Below, piece by piece: positions 39,609 to 48,230 of a stretch of 64,000 nucleotides of DNA. The translations under genes and the position numbers were made by a program. Below the pieces are notes generated by a model. That model had not been told where the DNA came from and searched no databases. It saw nothing but the letters and a program-made list of their open reading frames with translations. The stretch lies in the NCBI GenBank assembly GCA_964411125.1, contig CAYPJU010000001.1, positions 62,001-126,000 of the forward strand. Reading direction: 5' to 3'. Within the stretch, counting starts at the first letter, position 1; every line of letters begins with the position of its first letter. Source of the stretch: JBFIHF01 sp964411125. Its GTDB lineage: Bacteria; Myxococcota_A; Bradymonadia; Bradymonadales; Bradymonadaceae.

Positions 39609-40352
39609 ATGCGCAAGAACGCGCCGATTCTATCGTGCTTTCATCTGGGATGGAGTGTTCCTCCGTCTCGGGGAAGCAACCAGGAAAACCTGACTCTTCT
39701 GAACGACCTCAGCTTCGAGCTGGACCGAGGGTCGTGGAACGAGTTCGTGGGCCCATCGGGAGGCGGCAAGAGCCTGCTGTTTTCGCTCTTGAGCCTGCGT
39801 CTCCCGCCGCAGACCGGCAAGCTGGTCGTCGACGGCCGCAATTTCCATCGCCTGTCGAAGAAGGGAGTGTCCGAGCTGCGCAAGCGCTTTGCGAGCTGCT
39901 CGGAAGAGCCGCTCCTGCTCGAGGGCCGCTCCGTCATCGAGAACATGGTCCTTCCGTTCGTGGTGCGCCGCGACCAGGCGGGGGCGGTAGAGCGATGCCA
40001 GGAGTTGCTGGAGGAAGCGAAGCTGGATCGTCTCCGTGACGTACCGGTCGCGAGCCTGTCGCGCCAGGAACGCCTCGCCGTCGCTGCGCTTCGCGCGCTC
40101 GCCGGCAAGCCGACGATGCTCTTCGTGGACAACGTCCTGTCCCAGGTCGACGACGAGATGCGGGCGACGCTGCTACGCATGATGCAGCGAGCTCACCTGG
40201 ACGGAACGACGGTCGTCTCGTTCGGTCGCGAGGCGAGCCCGCAGTCTCGGCGCGGGGTCGTCTTCAGCCTGGTCGACGGCGCGATCGAAGAGCGGGTCGA
40301 CTACGGTTCGAAGAGCCAGGCGCCGACGCCGGAAGCGGGAGGTCGTTCATGA
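39609..40352 (+). CDS. FtsE-like ABC ATPase with degenerate catalytic motifs
   Basis: 247 residues. The fold and context are those of FtsE, the cytoplasmic ATPase that drives FtsX to switch on septal hydrolases. Walker A is intact (GPSGGGKS, 48-55). Other motifs are not. The ABC signature is LSRQE instead of LSGGE (150-154). Walker B is LFVDN with Asn175 where the catalytic Glu belongs. The Q-loop (FASCSEEPLL) has no Gln at the expected place, and the H-switch His is missing (VVSFGRE). ATP may still bind, but fast hydrolysis is doubtful. A ribosome site AGGACGAGG precedes the ATG. The gene overlaps the following ftsX-like gene by four bases. Confidence 0.78.
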   Translation: MRKNAPILSCFHLGWSVPPSRGSNQENLTLLNDLSFELDRGSWNEFVGPSGGGKSLLFSLLSLRLPPQTGKLVVDGRNFHRLSKKGVSELRKRFASCSEEPLLLEGRSVIENMVLPFVVRRDQAGAVERCQELLEEAKLDRLRDVPVASLSRQERLAVAALRALAGKPTMLFVDNVLSQVDDEMRATLLRMMQRAHLDGTTVVSFGREASPQSRRGVVFSLVDGAIEERVDYGSKSQAPTPEAGGRS

Positions 40353-41233
40353 TCAGGTCACCGATGGAAGGATGCCGCGAGCGCAAATGGGAGACCGCCT
40401 CGGTCTCGTTCGCGGTGGTCGTGGTCCTCGCCGTGCCCCTGGCGATCGCGCTCTTCGCGTTTTCGGCGCACGAGGCCGCACGCGAGTGGCTGGCCGACTA
40501 CACGCCGATCGTCTACCTCGCCCCGCAGACTTCTCCGGAGAGCGCTGCTGCGCTCGCCGACGAGCTGTCGGAGTGGCCACTGGTCGCGTCCGCTGCGGTG
40601 CGCGAGCCGGCGGAGGCCCGGGTTGCTCTGATCGAGCGGCTCGGTGAAGACGCCGTCGAGAGCCTCGAGATCACGGACGGAATGCTCCCGACGTCGATCG
40701 TCATCGAACCGGCGGTCCCGGTGGCTGGCCACATCGACCTCGTGTCGCGCGTGTCGGGGCTCGAGGCGCGGATGGAGGTCGACGCGGTGGAGGTCCCGTC
40801 GAGCGACGCCACGCAGGTCGTCCACTTCGCGGCGTACGGCCTCGCCGTCGCCGTCACGCTTTCCGTGCTCGGCTTCTTCGCCGCGCTGATCCTGCTCCTC
40901 TCGTTCTTCCAACGGCTCCGCAAGGACGACGACGATACGGACCGGGTGCTCGCACTCTTCGGTGCTCGCCCTGCGGAGCTTCGCCGCCCGACTCTGGTAC
41001 GTGGGCTCGTCGTCGGTGGCTGGTGCGGTGCTGCGGTCACCGCCGCGGGCGCATTTTCGCTGTTGCTGTGGCAGCTCTACGCTCCGGCGGTCGCCGGAGT
41101 GGAGGTGTCGGCTTCGATCGCGGCGTGGTCGACCGTAATGATTCCGCTGGTCGCAGTTCCCTTCCTCGGGTTTGTGGCGGCCTGGCACGCGAGCTCCGGG
41201 CAAGTGCAGATTCTGCGAGGTCGCTATGCGTGA
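40349..41233 (+). CDS. ftsX: FtsX-like cell-division membrane protein
   Basis: 294 residues, the usual FtsX size and plan. A helix (about 18-40, VSFAVVVVLAVPLAIALFAF) is followed by the periplasmic domain at about 42-150 (IVYLAPQTSPESAAALADEL), which in FtsX binds EnvC-type activators. Three further helices come after it (about 155-185, 216-240, 255-278). The ATG overlaps the end of the ftsE-like gene, and the stop overlaps the start of the EnvC-like gene by eight bases. This is the FtsE-FtsX-EnvC order in one operon. Confidence 0.82.
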   Translation: MIRSPMEGCRERKWETASVSFAVVVVLAVPLAIALFAFSAHEAAREWLADYTPIVYLAPQTSPESAAALADELSEWPLVASAAVREPAEARVALIERLGEDAVESLEITDGMLPTSIVIEPAVPVAGHIDLVSRVSGLEARMEVDAVEVPSSDATQVVHFAAYGLAVAVTLSVLGFFAALILLLSFFQRLRKDDDDTDRVLALFGARPAELRRPTLVRGLVVGGWCGAAVTAAGAFSLLLWQLYAPAVAGVEVSASIAAWSTVMIPLVAVPFLGFVAAWHASSGQVQILRGRYA

Positions 41234-42239
41234 TCGAGTCGTGACCACTGCCGCTTTCGTCGCCGTGCTGAGCGTCGCCGCGACGGCAGCCGGGACGGAG
41301 CATCAGACCGTCTTCGAGCGTCTCAACGTGCTAGACTCTCGGGCGACGTTGAGTACAGCGCGTGTCGACGACCTGTCGCGGCGTCTGGAGGAGAACGAGA
41401 CCGCTCTGCAGAGCCGATGGGAGACCGCGGACGTGGCGGTCCGTGCGGCGCAGCCGATACGCCTCGAGGTGAACCGGACCCTGGCAAAGTGGCTCGGTGC
41501 GTTTCGAGCCGCCCGTCGGACTTCGACCGCGGGCCCGGTCGCGAGCGAAGACACCGAGCGATTGCTGCGATACGCCGGCAGCCAGGCATTGCCCGCGCGG
41601 CTGGCGGACACCGACGTGGTTCGCCGCGCCGACGAAGAGCGGGCCGCCTTCGGAACGATCCTGGCGGAACGAGGGTCTCTGATCGTGGAGCTCGCTCGCA
41701 CCGAGGCCGATCTCGCGACGTTCGACGGGGGACGAGAGAGGATCGTCTCTACCGCGCGGACGGTGGGCGCCGCGACGGATCTCGACGTGACCGCTCAGCG
41801 CTTCGGCGCCCGGCTCGAGACGCTGCCGAACGTCGATCCGTCGTTTGACTTTCATCGGTTCAAAGGGACCCTCGCCCGTCCGCTGACCGCCACCCCGACG
41901 CACGCATTCGGTGCTTCCGCCCCCATGATTCGTGGTGCGGGGCTCACCTGGCGAGGGGTAGAGGGCGACGTTCTCGCGACCGCCGACGGTGAGGTGGTGT
42001 TCGCCGAGCCGTTCGAAGGGTGGGGGCTCGTCGTCGTCGTCGATCATGGTGGCGGCTACCGTTCGGTCTATGCGCACCTCGCCGGGTTCGACGTATCGGT
42101 CGGAACTCGCGTGAACCGCGCGCAGAAGCTCGGGACCGTCGGGGAGACCGGCAGCCTCGATGGCAAGCGCACCTACTTTGAGCTCCGCAAGTCCGGGGTC
42201 GCCGTCGATCCCGCTCCCTGGTTCGTTCAGCCGGGATGA
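41226..42239 (+). CDS. EnvC-like periplasmic factor with degenerate LytM domain
   Basis: 337 residues from the ATG at 41226, which begins a signal peptide (TTAAFVAVLSVAATAAG). An alpha-helical middle (about 25-190, ERLNVLDSRATL... SRRLEENETAL) is consistent with a coiled coil. The C-terminal LytM (peptidase M23) domain has GLVVVVDHGGGYRSVYAHL. The second zinc-binding HxH is replaced by RTYFELR. EnvC has the same kind of loss and acts by activating amidases, not by cutting peptidoglycan, so this is most likely an activator. In-frame starts further upstream lie inside ftsX and give no signal peptide. It overlaps the next gene by four bases. Confidence 0.8.
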   Translation: MRDRVVTTAAFVAVLSVAATAAGTEHQTVFERLNVLDSRATLSTARVDDLSRRLEENETALQSRWETADVAVRAAQPIRLEVNRTLAKWLGAFRAARRTSTAGPVASEDTERLLRYAGSQALPARLADTDVVRRADEERAAFGTILAERGSLIVELARTEADLATFDGGRERIVSTARTVGAATDLDVTAQRFGARLETLPNVDPSFDFHRFKGTLARPLTATPTHAFGASAPMIRGAGLTWRGVEGDVLATADGEVVFAEPFEGWGLVVVVDHGGGYRSVYAHLAGFDVSVGTRVNRAQKLGTVGETGSLDGKRTYFELRKSGVAVDPAPWFVQPG

Positions 42240-42964
42240 TCGATGGACTCCGCGTCGCCGTCGTCGTGCCGGCCTATCGGGAAGAGCGCCTGATCGCCCG
42301 AACGCTCTCTACCGTTCCGGACACCGTCGACGTCGTGATCGTCGTGGACGATGCCTCCCCCGATGCCACCTTCGAGCGCGCCACTTCGAGCGCCGAGCGC
42401 GATGCGCGAATCGACGTGGTTCGGCTCTCAGAAAACCAGGGTGTCGGTGGTGCCATCGTGGAGGGGTACCGGCGCGCGATCGAGGCGGGGGCCGACGTGG
42501 CGGTGGTGATGGCGGGCGACGACCAGATGGATCCGGGCGACCTCCCCGCGCTGGTCGCGCCGATCGCCGAGGACCGCGCCGACTACGTGAAGGGCAACCG
42601 CTGGGTACACGCCGAGGCGCGGCGCATGCCGCTCGTGCGCCGAATCGGCAGCCAGGTTCTCGGTCGGACGACCGGTTTCATCGCCGGGATTCCGGGGCTC
42701 GACGATGCGCAGTGTGGCTACACGGCGGTGCGTCTCGCGACCCTGCGTGACGTTCCGCTCGACCGGGTCTACCCGCGCTACGGCTACCCCAACGACATGC
42801 TCCTTCGACTTGCGGCCGCCGGTGCGCGCATCGTGCAGGTCCCGGTGCGCCCGGTGTACGGTGACGAAGTATCGGGCTTCGTCCCCTACCAGGTCGTGAA
42901 GCCAATCGCAGGAATCCTTCTTCGCGGAGCGCTTCGCCGTGCGGGTCTATTGTCTGACCAGTAG
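42236..42964 (+). CDS. Family 2 glycosyltransferase, polyprenyl-phosphate mannose/glucose synthase type
   Basis: 242 residues. GT-A fold: VAVVVPAYREERLIARTL at the start, VIVVDDASPDAT, a long NQGVGGAI and the acidic VMAGDDQMDPGDL for the metal. The pattern is that of dolichyl- or undecaprenyl-phosphate sugar transferases (DPM1-like), which load a sugar on a lipid carrier at the membrane. A late DDAQCGYTAVR matches the family's conserved acidic site. No membrane helix is obvious except a weak C-terminal one. The start overlaps the stop of the EnvC-like gene by four bases and the gene end overlaps the next by 26, so it is an integral part of this operon. Confidence 0.82.
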   Translation: MIDGLRVAVVVPAYREERLIARTLSTVPDTVDVVIVVDDASPDATFERATSSAERDARIDVVRLSENQGVGGAIVEGYRRAIEAGADVAVVMAGDDQMDPGDLPALVAPIAEDRADYVKGNRWVHAEARRMPLVRRIGSQVLGRTTGFIAGIPGLDDAQCGYTAVRLATLRDVPLDRVYPRYGYPNDMLLRLAAAGARIVQVPVRPVYGDEVSGFVPYQVVKPIAGILLRGALRRAGLLSDQ

Positions 42965-44018
42965 CTTTCCGCGGGGCCGTCTCGACGCATCCGGTCGCTT
43001 CGTGGCGCAATGGTGCGAGCTTCTCGAGAGCGCCGGGCACGACGTCGAGGTCTTCTACTGGGGGCACGGACCCCACGATCCGACGGTCGGCTCGCCTGCG
43101 CACCCAGTGCCCTATCTTCCGCCCGGTCTCCCCCACCTGTTCGACGGAAGCGGTGCCCCGGACGCGCTCGAGCGCAACGGCGCACGCCATCTCGAGGCAA
43201 TTCCGGCCGTCGCAGCGATGCTCGCGAGGCTCGCGGCCAGACCCGCCCCAGACCTCGTCGTCGGGCATTGGCTCTTCCCCGGCGGCCTCGTGGCGCGTCT
43301 GGCGGGCTCGCTGTGGCGGCGGTCATCTCTCGTCGTCGGACACTCGGCCGGGGTTCATCTTCTGCGGCGTCTACCCCCAGGACCGCGCGAGATTGTGACC
43401 CGTTGGGTCGCATCGGGGCCAACGACCGTGTCGAGCCATGCGCTCGCCGAGCACTTCGGCAGTTTCGCCCCACGGGTGGTTCCGATGGGGTACGAGCCGC
43501 TCGACGTCCCCGCCGAAAATGGACCCGGAGTGCTGCTCTACGGGCGGCTCGAGCACATCAAGGGGTTCGATGTCGTAGCGCCCGCTCTTCGCGGTCGGGA
43601 GGTTCACGTCGTCGGGGATGGATCGATGCGGGCGTCTCTTCGGGTCTCGCTGGGCGATTCGGCGGTCTTTCACGGCTTCGGAGATCGCGTCGTGAAGACG
43701 GAGGTCTTTCCTCGTTGTGCCGTGGCGTTGTTCCCTTCGCGATGGCGGGGGGCGCGCCACGAGGGATGGCCGACGTCGGTGCTGGAGGCGGCGTCGGCCG
43801 GGGTCGTCCCGCTCGTCAGCGCGTGGCCCGGTGCCGCAGAGATGGTGGGCGATCCGGACCTTCAGGTGGTCCGCGACGACGACTGGCCCGCTGCGATCGA
43901 GCGGGTGCTCGAAGCGCGAGATTCGTTGCGCGAAGAGGGGCTCAAACGAGCGCAGCGCTTCACATGGGAAGCGCTGCGGTCGGTCTGGCTGGATGTGGTC
44001 GAGCAGGCGGCTCGCTAG
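42939..44018 (+). CDS. GT-B glycosyltransferase (family 4/1 type)
   Basis: 359 residues from a GTG at 42939, with GGAG upstream. The N-terminal half has the acceptor-side pattern (YCLTSSFPRGRLDASGRFV, LVVGHWLFPGGLVARL). The C-terminal half has the donor site: GRLEHIKGFD, then FPSRWRGARHEGWPTSVLEA with the EGWP-x-x-x-x-E motif, and GVVPLVSAWPG. It probably adds sugars to a lipid or polymer made with the GT2 enzyme next to it. It ends the operon with a four-base overlap with the convergent unknown gene. Confidence 0.8.
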   Translation: MRVYCLTSSFPRGRLDASGRFVAQWCELLESAGHDVEVFYWGHGPHDPTVGSPAHPVPYLPPGLPHLFDGSGAPDALERNGARHLEAIPAVAAMLARLAARPAPDLVVGHWLFPGGLVARLAGSLWRRSSLVVGHSAGVHLLRRLPPGPREIVTRWVASGPTTVSSHALAEHFGSFAPRVVPMGYEPLDVPAENGPGVLLYGRLEHIKGFDVVAPALRGREVHVVGDGSMRASLRVSLGDSAVFHGFGDRVVKTEVFPRCAVALFPSRWRGARHEGWPTSVLEAASAGVVPLVSAWPGAAEMVGDPDLQVVRDDDWPAAIERVLEARDSLREEGLKRAQRFTWEALRSVWLDVVEQAAR

Positions 44019-45142
44019 CTCGCGATCTGCTCGGCGTCCGAGTTCTCCTCGAGGTCTTCTTCGAGCTCTTTGGCGAGGTCGTCTTCGCTCGCGACTTCAC
44101 CGGCTTCGCGACGGTCGAGGCGCTCTTTCGCCCACTCCCGCAGGCTCTTCGCCTTGTCGTCGAGCGACTGTCGGAGGAAGTCGAGCCCGAGGTACTTCTC
44201 GCCCAGAATGTAGGCGCGCTTTCGCACTGCCGTGTCGGGGAGATCTGCGGCTTTCCGGAGCAAGCCGAGACGAATCTCCTCTTCGATGTCGAACCAGCGC
44301 TCGTCGAGCAGGTCGAGGGCTCCGCTCGCGACCTGGTCACCGCCGTAACCCCGCACGGTGTTCGGCTTGAGGAGGCGCTTGAGGAGCTCGTGGGGATCGC
44401 GACCGAGCCGGGCGAGCCAGACGACGGCGCGGCGGCGAACGTTGCCCGGGAGGAAGCGAATGCTGAGTCGGTCCTGTTCTTCGGCGGTCGTCTCGAGTGG
44501 GTGTCGGTACTCGCCGCGCGGGAACGGGATCGCGTTCTGAACGACGATCTGGCAGACCTCGCGCTTGAGGCTCTTCGACAGCGAGCTGAGGCCCATGAGG
44601 TGATCGAAGATCTCGCGCCCCTGGCCGCCGATCGCTTCCTTCGCGGTGAGGACCATCAGGATGAGTTCGATGCTCTCCTCACGGCTGACGTCGACGTCGC
44701 GGAAGATTCCTTCGGTCGCGGGGAAGATGAACTCCGTCGCTTCGATGTAGGAATCGGTGAGGCGCGGCAGCCAGATGAGTCCGCGGCGCAGCCCCAGATA
44801 GTCGTCGCGGTTCAGCATCTTCTCGGTGCCGAGCCAGGCGGTGAGCTGAAAGAGTCCCGGGCCGGGCTCCTGGCCCTCGTCGAGATGAACGTTGATCTGA
44901 AGGACGGCGTGGCAGAGCTTCTCTTTGACGTGCGGCGAGATGCCGGGCGCGACGATGACGCGGCGCGCGAAGAGGCCGAGATAGTAGGGGTACTGAAGGT
45001 AGCGCCACAGGCGCTCCTCGGCTCCGGGGCCGACGGGGAAATCGGTACCGGCCGCGAGGGAGTCGCTCGCCATTTCGATCAGGCGCGGCGTTTCATCGTC
45101 CGAGGCATTGAGATGTCGCTTCAAGAAGGTCGATGTATCCAA
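44015..45142 (-). CDS. Alpha-helical protein of unknown function
   Basis: 375 residues, no signal peptide or membrane segment. The start is a TTG at 45142; GGAG lies eight bases before it and no good ATG is close. Helix-rich throughout, with regular Leu spacing (ELLKRLLKPNTV, AVRKRAYILGEKYLGLDFL), so a HEAT-like solenoid is possible. The last 40 residues are acidic (SEDDLAKELEEDLEENSD). I do not recognise a family. It is divergent from the coiled-coil membrane protein gene across about 300 bases. Confidence 0.6.
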   Translation of the reverse strand: MDTSTFLKRHLNASDDETPRLIEMASDSLAAGTDFPVGPGAEERLWRYLQYPYYLGLFARRVIVAPGISPHVKEKLCHAVLQINVHLDEGQEPGPGLFQLTAWLGTEKMLNRDDYLGLRRGLIWLPRLTDSYIEATEFIFPATEGIFRDVDVSREESIELILMVLTAKEAIGGQGREIFDHLMGLSSLSKSLKREVCQIVVQNAIPFPRGEYRHPLETTAEEQDRLSIRFLPGNVRRRAVVWLARLGRDPHELLKRLLKPNTVRGYGGDQVASGALDLLDERWFDIEEEIRLGLLRKAADLPDTAVRKRAYILGEKYLGLDFLRQSLDDKAKSLREWAKERLDRREAGEVASEDDLAKELEEDLEENSDAEQIAS

Positions 45143-45443
45143 GATTCTTCTCCGGTCTCTTCGGTACCCAAACCAGCGCGCGTCGCATTTTATTCGGAAT
45201 CGGCCGACGCAGGGCGCAGGGCCGGGTGACTTACCATCCCGACCGGGCGATTACAACAACTCCACCGTCAGGCCCGAAATTTCGCCAATCCGAGGCAGTT
45301 CGCGCTCGATTGGGTGATCGGGTTGGGCCGCAAAGCGGGGAACATCGGGACCTCGGCCGGTGTCTTTTCCATCGTGTTTTGCGTATGGTGCATCTGCGCG
45401 GCCCGACGCCGTTTCGATGCCCGCGCCATTGCGAGAGGTGCTC
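45143..45443. other. 301-base divergent intergenic region
   Basis: Two divergent genes read out from here, so at least two promoters should lie in it. I see no strong -35/-10 pair, repeat or RNA structure that I would defend. An ATG at 45417 in the frame of the downstream gene is a possible alternative start. Confidence 0.4.
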
Positions 45444-46163
45444 GTGGCTGAAGAACCGAAAGATCAAGAACTTCTGTCGGCGTTGAGGGAAGCCGAGTCG
45501 AAACGTCGCCGGTCCGTGATGATCGGGGCGGCTGTGATTCTCGTTTTCGTGGTGCTCTCCGTCGTCTTGTCGGTGACCTTCTCCGACGAGATCTTCCAGC
45601 CGAAGATCGACGTGGAGGACGGCGAGCAGGACGTTCTGGCGGACACCAACGATCCGCAGTGTCGAGAGTTCATCTCCCTCGTCACGGAGATCGGAAAGGA
45701 CTACGAAGCGATCGAGCCCGCCCTGCAGGACGAGTTGCTCGGGAACGACCGCGCCGAGATCGAGCGGCTCGTCGCCGAGCTCGACGACCTGAAGGAGCGT
45801 CTCGAGAAGGCGTACGAAGTGTCGACCCAGGCCGAGCTTCGGTTCGACGAATCGCGCTCGGACATCAACGACTGGCATCGCTACATTCAGAACGAGCTGC
45901 ACCTGTTGCAGCGGGTCGCGAACGAACGGCTCGAGGCGCTACCCAAGGCGGAAGTTCCCGACGCCGGGACGGTCGTCGACAACGTCGCGCCCGAGAAGCC
46001 GGCCGACGAGCCGAAGTCCGAGAAGACGCCGCAGGAGCGGCTCGACGGGGCGACGCTGGCCGCCAACGAATCGTTCCAGAAGTTCCGCGTATGGCATACA
46101 GGGGGACTGCATCCCTGCGGGAAGGCCGCCGAAGGGGAGACACCCTGGGCTCCCACCGACTGA
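45444..46163 (+). CDS. Single-pass membrane protein with coiled-coil segment, unknown function
   Basis: 239 residues from a GTG at 45444, chosen because GAGAGG sits five bases before it; the alternative ATG at 45417 lacks a ribosome site. A cytoplasmic start (AEEPKDQELLSALREAESKR) is followed by one helix (about 25-47, GAAVILVFVVLSVVLSVTF) and an outside part with a coiled coil (RAEIERLVAELDDLKERLEKA). Two cysteines lie in the outer part, one in DPQCREF and one in HPCGKAA. It precedes the IgGFc-binding lipoprotein by 18 bases, so the two may be coexpressed. Confidence 0.6.
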   Translation: MAEEPKDQELLSALREAESKRRRSVMIGAAVILVFVVLSVVLSVTFSDEIFQPKIDVEDGEQDVLADTNDPQCREFISLVTEIGKDYEAIEPALQDELLGNDRAEIERLVAELDDLKERLEKAYEVSTQAELRFDESRSDINDWHRYIQNELHLLQRVANERLEALPKAEVPDAGTVVDNVAPEKPADEPKSEKTPQERLDGATLAANESFQKFRVWHTGGLHPCGKAAEGETPWAPTD

Positions 46164-46181
46164 CTGTCACCGAGACGATAG

Positions 46182-48230
46182 ATGGCTGTGTACTGGCGAT
46201 TGATCTTGTTCCTGGTCCTCGCGACTTCGGCGTGCAAAGGGTGTGACGGCGGGGATCCCCCGCCTCCCACGGACATGGGCACCATCTCCGACGTCGCCGA
46301 CAGCGGGCCCGACGCGAAACCGCTCCAATGCGAGCCGGGCGAAGTCGTTCGCTGCCGAGAAGAGGACACCCCCGCGATTGACGTGTGCGCGGCGGACGGT
46401 TCGGAGGTCGTGGCCGGGTCGTGCCCGAACGATCCGCTGCAGGTGTGCCGCAACGACGAGTGTGTCGAGGTCGCCTGCATCCCCGAGGCTCGGAACTGCG
46501 TCGACGAGAACACCCCGCAGGTCTGCAACGCTGACGGAAGCGCCTGGGAAGTTCAGGAGAGCTGCGGCGGATCGAGCCGCTGCGAAGCCGGCAACTGCCT
46601 GAACCGATGCCAGATCGCCGAACTCACCAACAGCTACATCGGTTGCGAGTACTGGGCCGTCGAGCTCGACAACGTCCTCCTCAACGACGGCGGGGTGCTC
46701 CCCGACGACGAACGTCCACCCTATGCGATCGTGCTCGCGAACAGCTCCACCGAGTACGACGCCGTCGTCACGGTCTACGCCGAAGACGGGGTCGTGGCAC
46801 AGGCGGACGCCCAGCGCCTCGTCGGGGCCGACATCAGCTTCCCTGGCGACGACAAGGTCACCGTGCGCAGCGAGCTCATCGACGACCAGGGGGTGAAGCT
46901 CCTCGACATCTCGGGGCCCGTCGAGAACATCCCGCTGCCACGCCGCTCGATGATGACGCTCGTCTTCCCGCCGCGGTTCGTCCCGTTCGGAAAGTCGACG
47001 GTCACCAAGGTCGGCTACCGGGTCGAGAGCACGCAACCGATCGTCGCCTACCAGTTCAACCCGCTCTGCTGTAACTACAGCTTCACCAACGACGCGAGCC
47101 TGCTGCTTCCGACCAGCGCCCTGACCGAGAACTACTCGTTCCTGTCGTACGAAGTGTGGAAACCGCAGTTCGGAAACACCTCGTACTCCTCGACGCTGAC
47201 CGTCGTCGGGACCCAGCCCGACACCGACGTCACCGTCCAGCTTCGGCCGTCACGCCAGGATGGCGTGACCTTCGACCAGATCATCTACGGCGTCGAAGGC
47301 GACCGGATCACGGGCCCCGACGACCAGGGGATCTTACGCGCGACCCTGCAGCCGTTCGAGGTGTTGAACATCGCTGCGAAGCGTCCGAACGAGGACATGA
47401 CCGGAGCGCGAATCACGGCTTCGGAGCGGGTCGCCGTCTTCGGCGGCCATACGTGCGCGTTCGTGCCCGAGGGGAACGCTGCGTGCGATCACCTCGAGCA
47501 GCAGCTCTTTCCGGTCGAGACCTGGGGACGTCGGTTCATCGCGGCGCCCCTAAAGATTCGAGGAGATCTCGAAGGGGGCGCCCGCACGCTGGAAGGAACC
47601 TACTTCAAGTTCCTGGCGCTCGAAGACGACACGACGGTTCAGACCGGTTTCAACCTCGATTTCCAGTCGAACCCCGACGGGATGCGCCAGACCTCGGGTG
47701 CGACGCTCCCGTGCCGTGATTTCTCGGACGATCCGGAGCTCGGTGAGTTCACGCTCGACGCAGGGCAGTCGTGCGTCATCGGTTCGAAGAAGATGTTCGT
47801 GGCCGAGTCGGGGCGTCCGCTGATGGTCGGAGCGTTCCTCTCGGGCCAGGGATCGGTCGAGGACAACCCGCAGTTCGGAGACCACAACGGCGACCCGGCG
47901 TTCTTCCTGGTGCCTCCGGAGGAACAGTACCGATCGGACTACGCCTTCCTCACCCCGTCGACCTACTTCGTCAGCTACCTGACCGTGCTGATCCAGCCTG
48001 GGTTCACGATCTCGCTCGACGGGCAAGAACTCGACCTCACCCAGTTCGACTACGAGATCTTGCCGGAGCGCAACATCGCGCGCGCTCACATTCCGGTCGA
48101 ACCGGGGCCCCACTCGGTCGAATCGCAAGCACAGATTCCGTTCGGGATCGTAGTGTACGGCTACGACGACTACGTCTCCTATGCGTTCACCGGCGGGCTC
48201 GACCTCACGAAGCTCAACGAGATCCGCTGA
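46182..48230 (+). CDS. IgGFc-binding-type surface lipoprotein
   Basis: 682 residues. A signal peptide with lipobox-like TSACKG, then a Pro/Asp linker. A Cys-rich region of two similar modules (CREEDTPAIDVCAADG and CVDENTPQVCNADG) lies at about 50-140. The rest matches the IgGFc-binding N-terminal domain first described in human FCGBP: GCEYWAVELDN, YAIVLANSSTEYDAVVTVY, VAYQFNPLCCNYSFTNDASL and a late VFGGHTCAFVP. Bacterial versions are frequent in Myxococcota and have no proven ligand. It is presumably anchored in the outer membrane facing outward. The last 17 bases overlap the convergent glycosidase gene. Confidence 0.88.
   Translation: MAVYWRLILFLVLATSACKGCDGGDPPPPTDMGTISDVADSGPDAKPLQCEPGEVVRCREEDTPAIDVCAADGSEVVAGSCPNDPLQVCRNDECVEVACIPEARNCVDENTPQVCNADGSAWEVQESCGGSSRCEAGNCLNRCQIAELTNSYIGCEYWAVELDNVLLNDGGVLPDDERPPYAIVLANSSTEYDAVVTVYAEDGVVAQADAQRLVGADISFPGDDKVTVRSELIDDQGVKLLDISGPVENIPLPRRSMMTLVFPPRFVPFGKSTVTKVGYRVESTQPIVAYQFNPLCCNYSFTNDASLLLPTSALTENYSFLSYEVWKPQFGNTSYSSTLTVVGTQPDTDVTVQLRPSRQDGVTFDQIIYGVEGDRITGPDDQGILRATLQPFEVLNIAAKRPNEDMTGARITASERVAVFGGHTCAFVPEGNAACDHLEQQLFPVETWGRRFIAAPLKIRGDLEGGARTLEGTYFKFLALEDDTTVQTGFNLDFQSNPDGMRQTSGATLPCRDFSDDPELGEFTLDAGQSCVIGSKKMFVAESGRPLMVGAFLSGQGSVEDNPQFGDHNGDPAFFLVPPEEQYRSDYAFLTPSTYFVSYLTVLIQPGFTISLDGQELDLTQFDYEILPERNIARAHIPVEPGPHSVESQAQIPFGIVVYGYDDYVSYAFTGGLDLTKLNEIR

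Noticed and set aside
41226..42239. Active M23 peptidoglycan hydrolase
   Set aside because: The HxH zinc ligands of the LytM domain are replaced, so an EnvC-like activator fits better.
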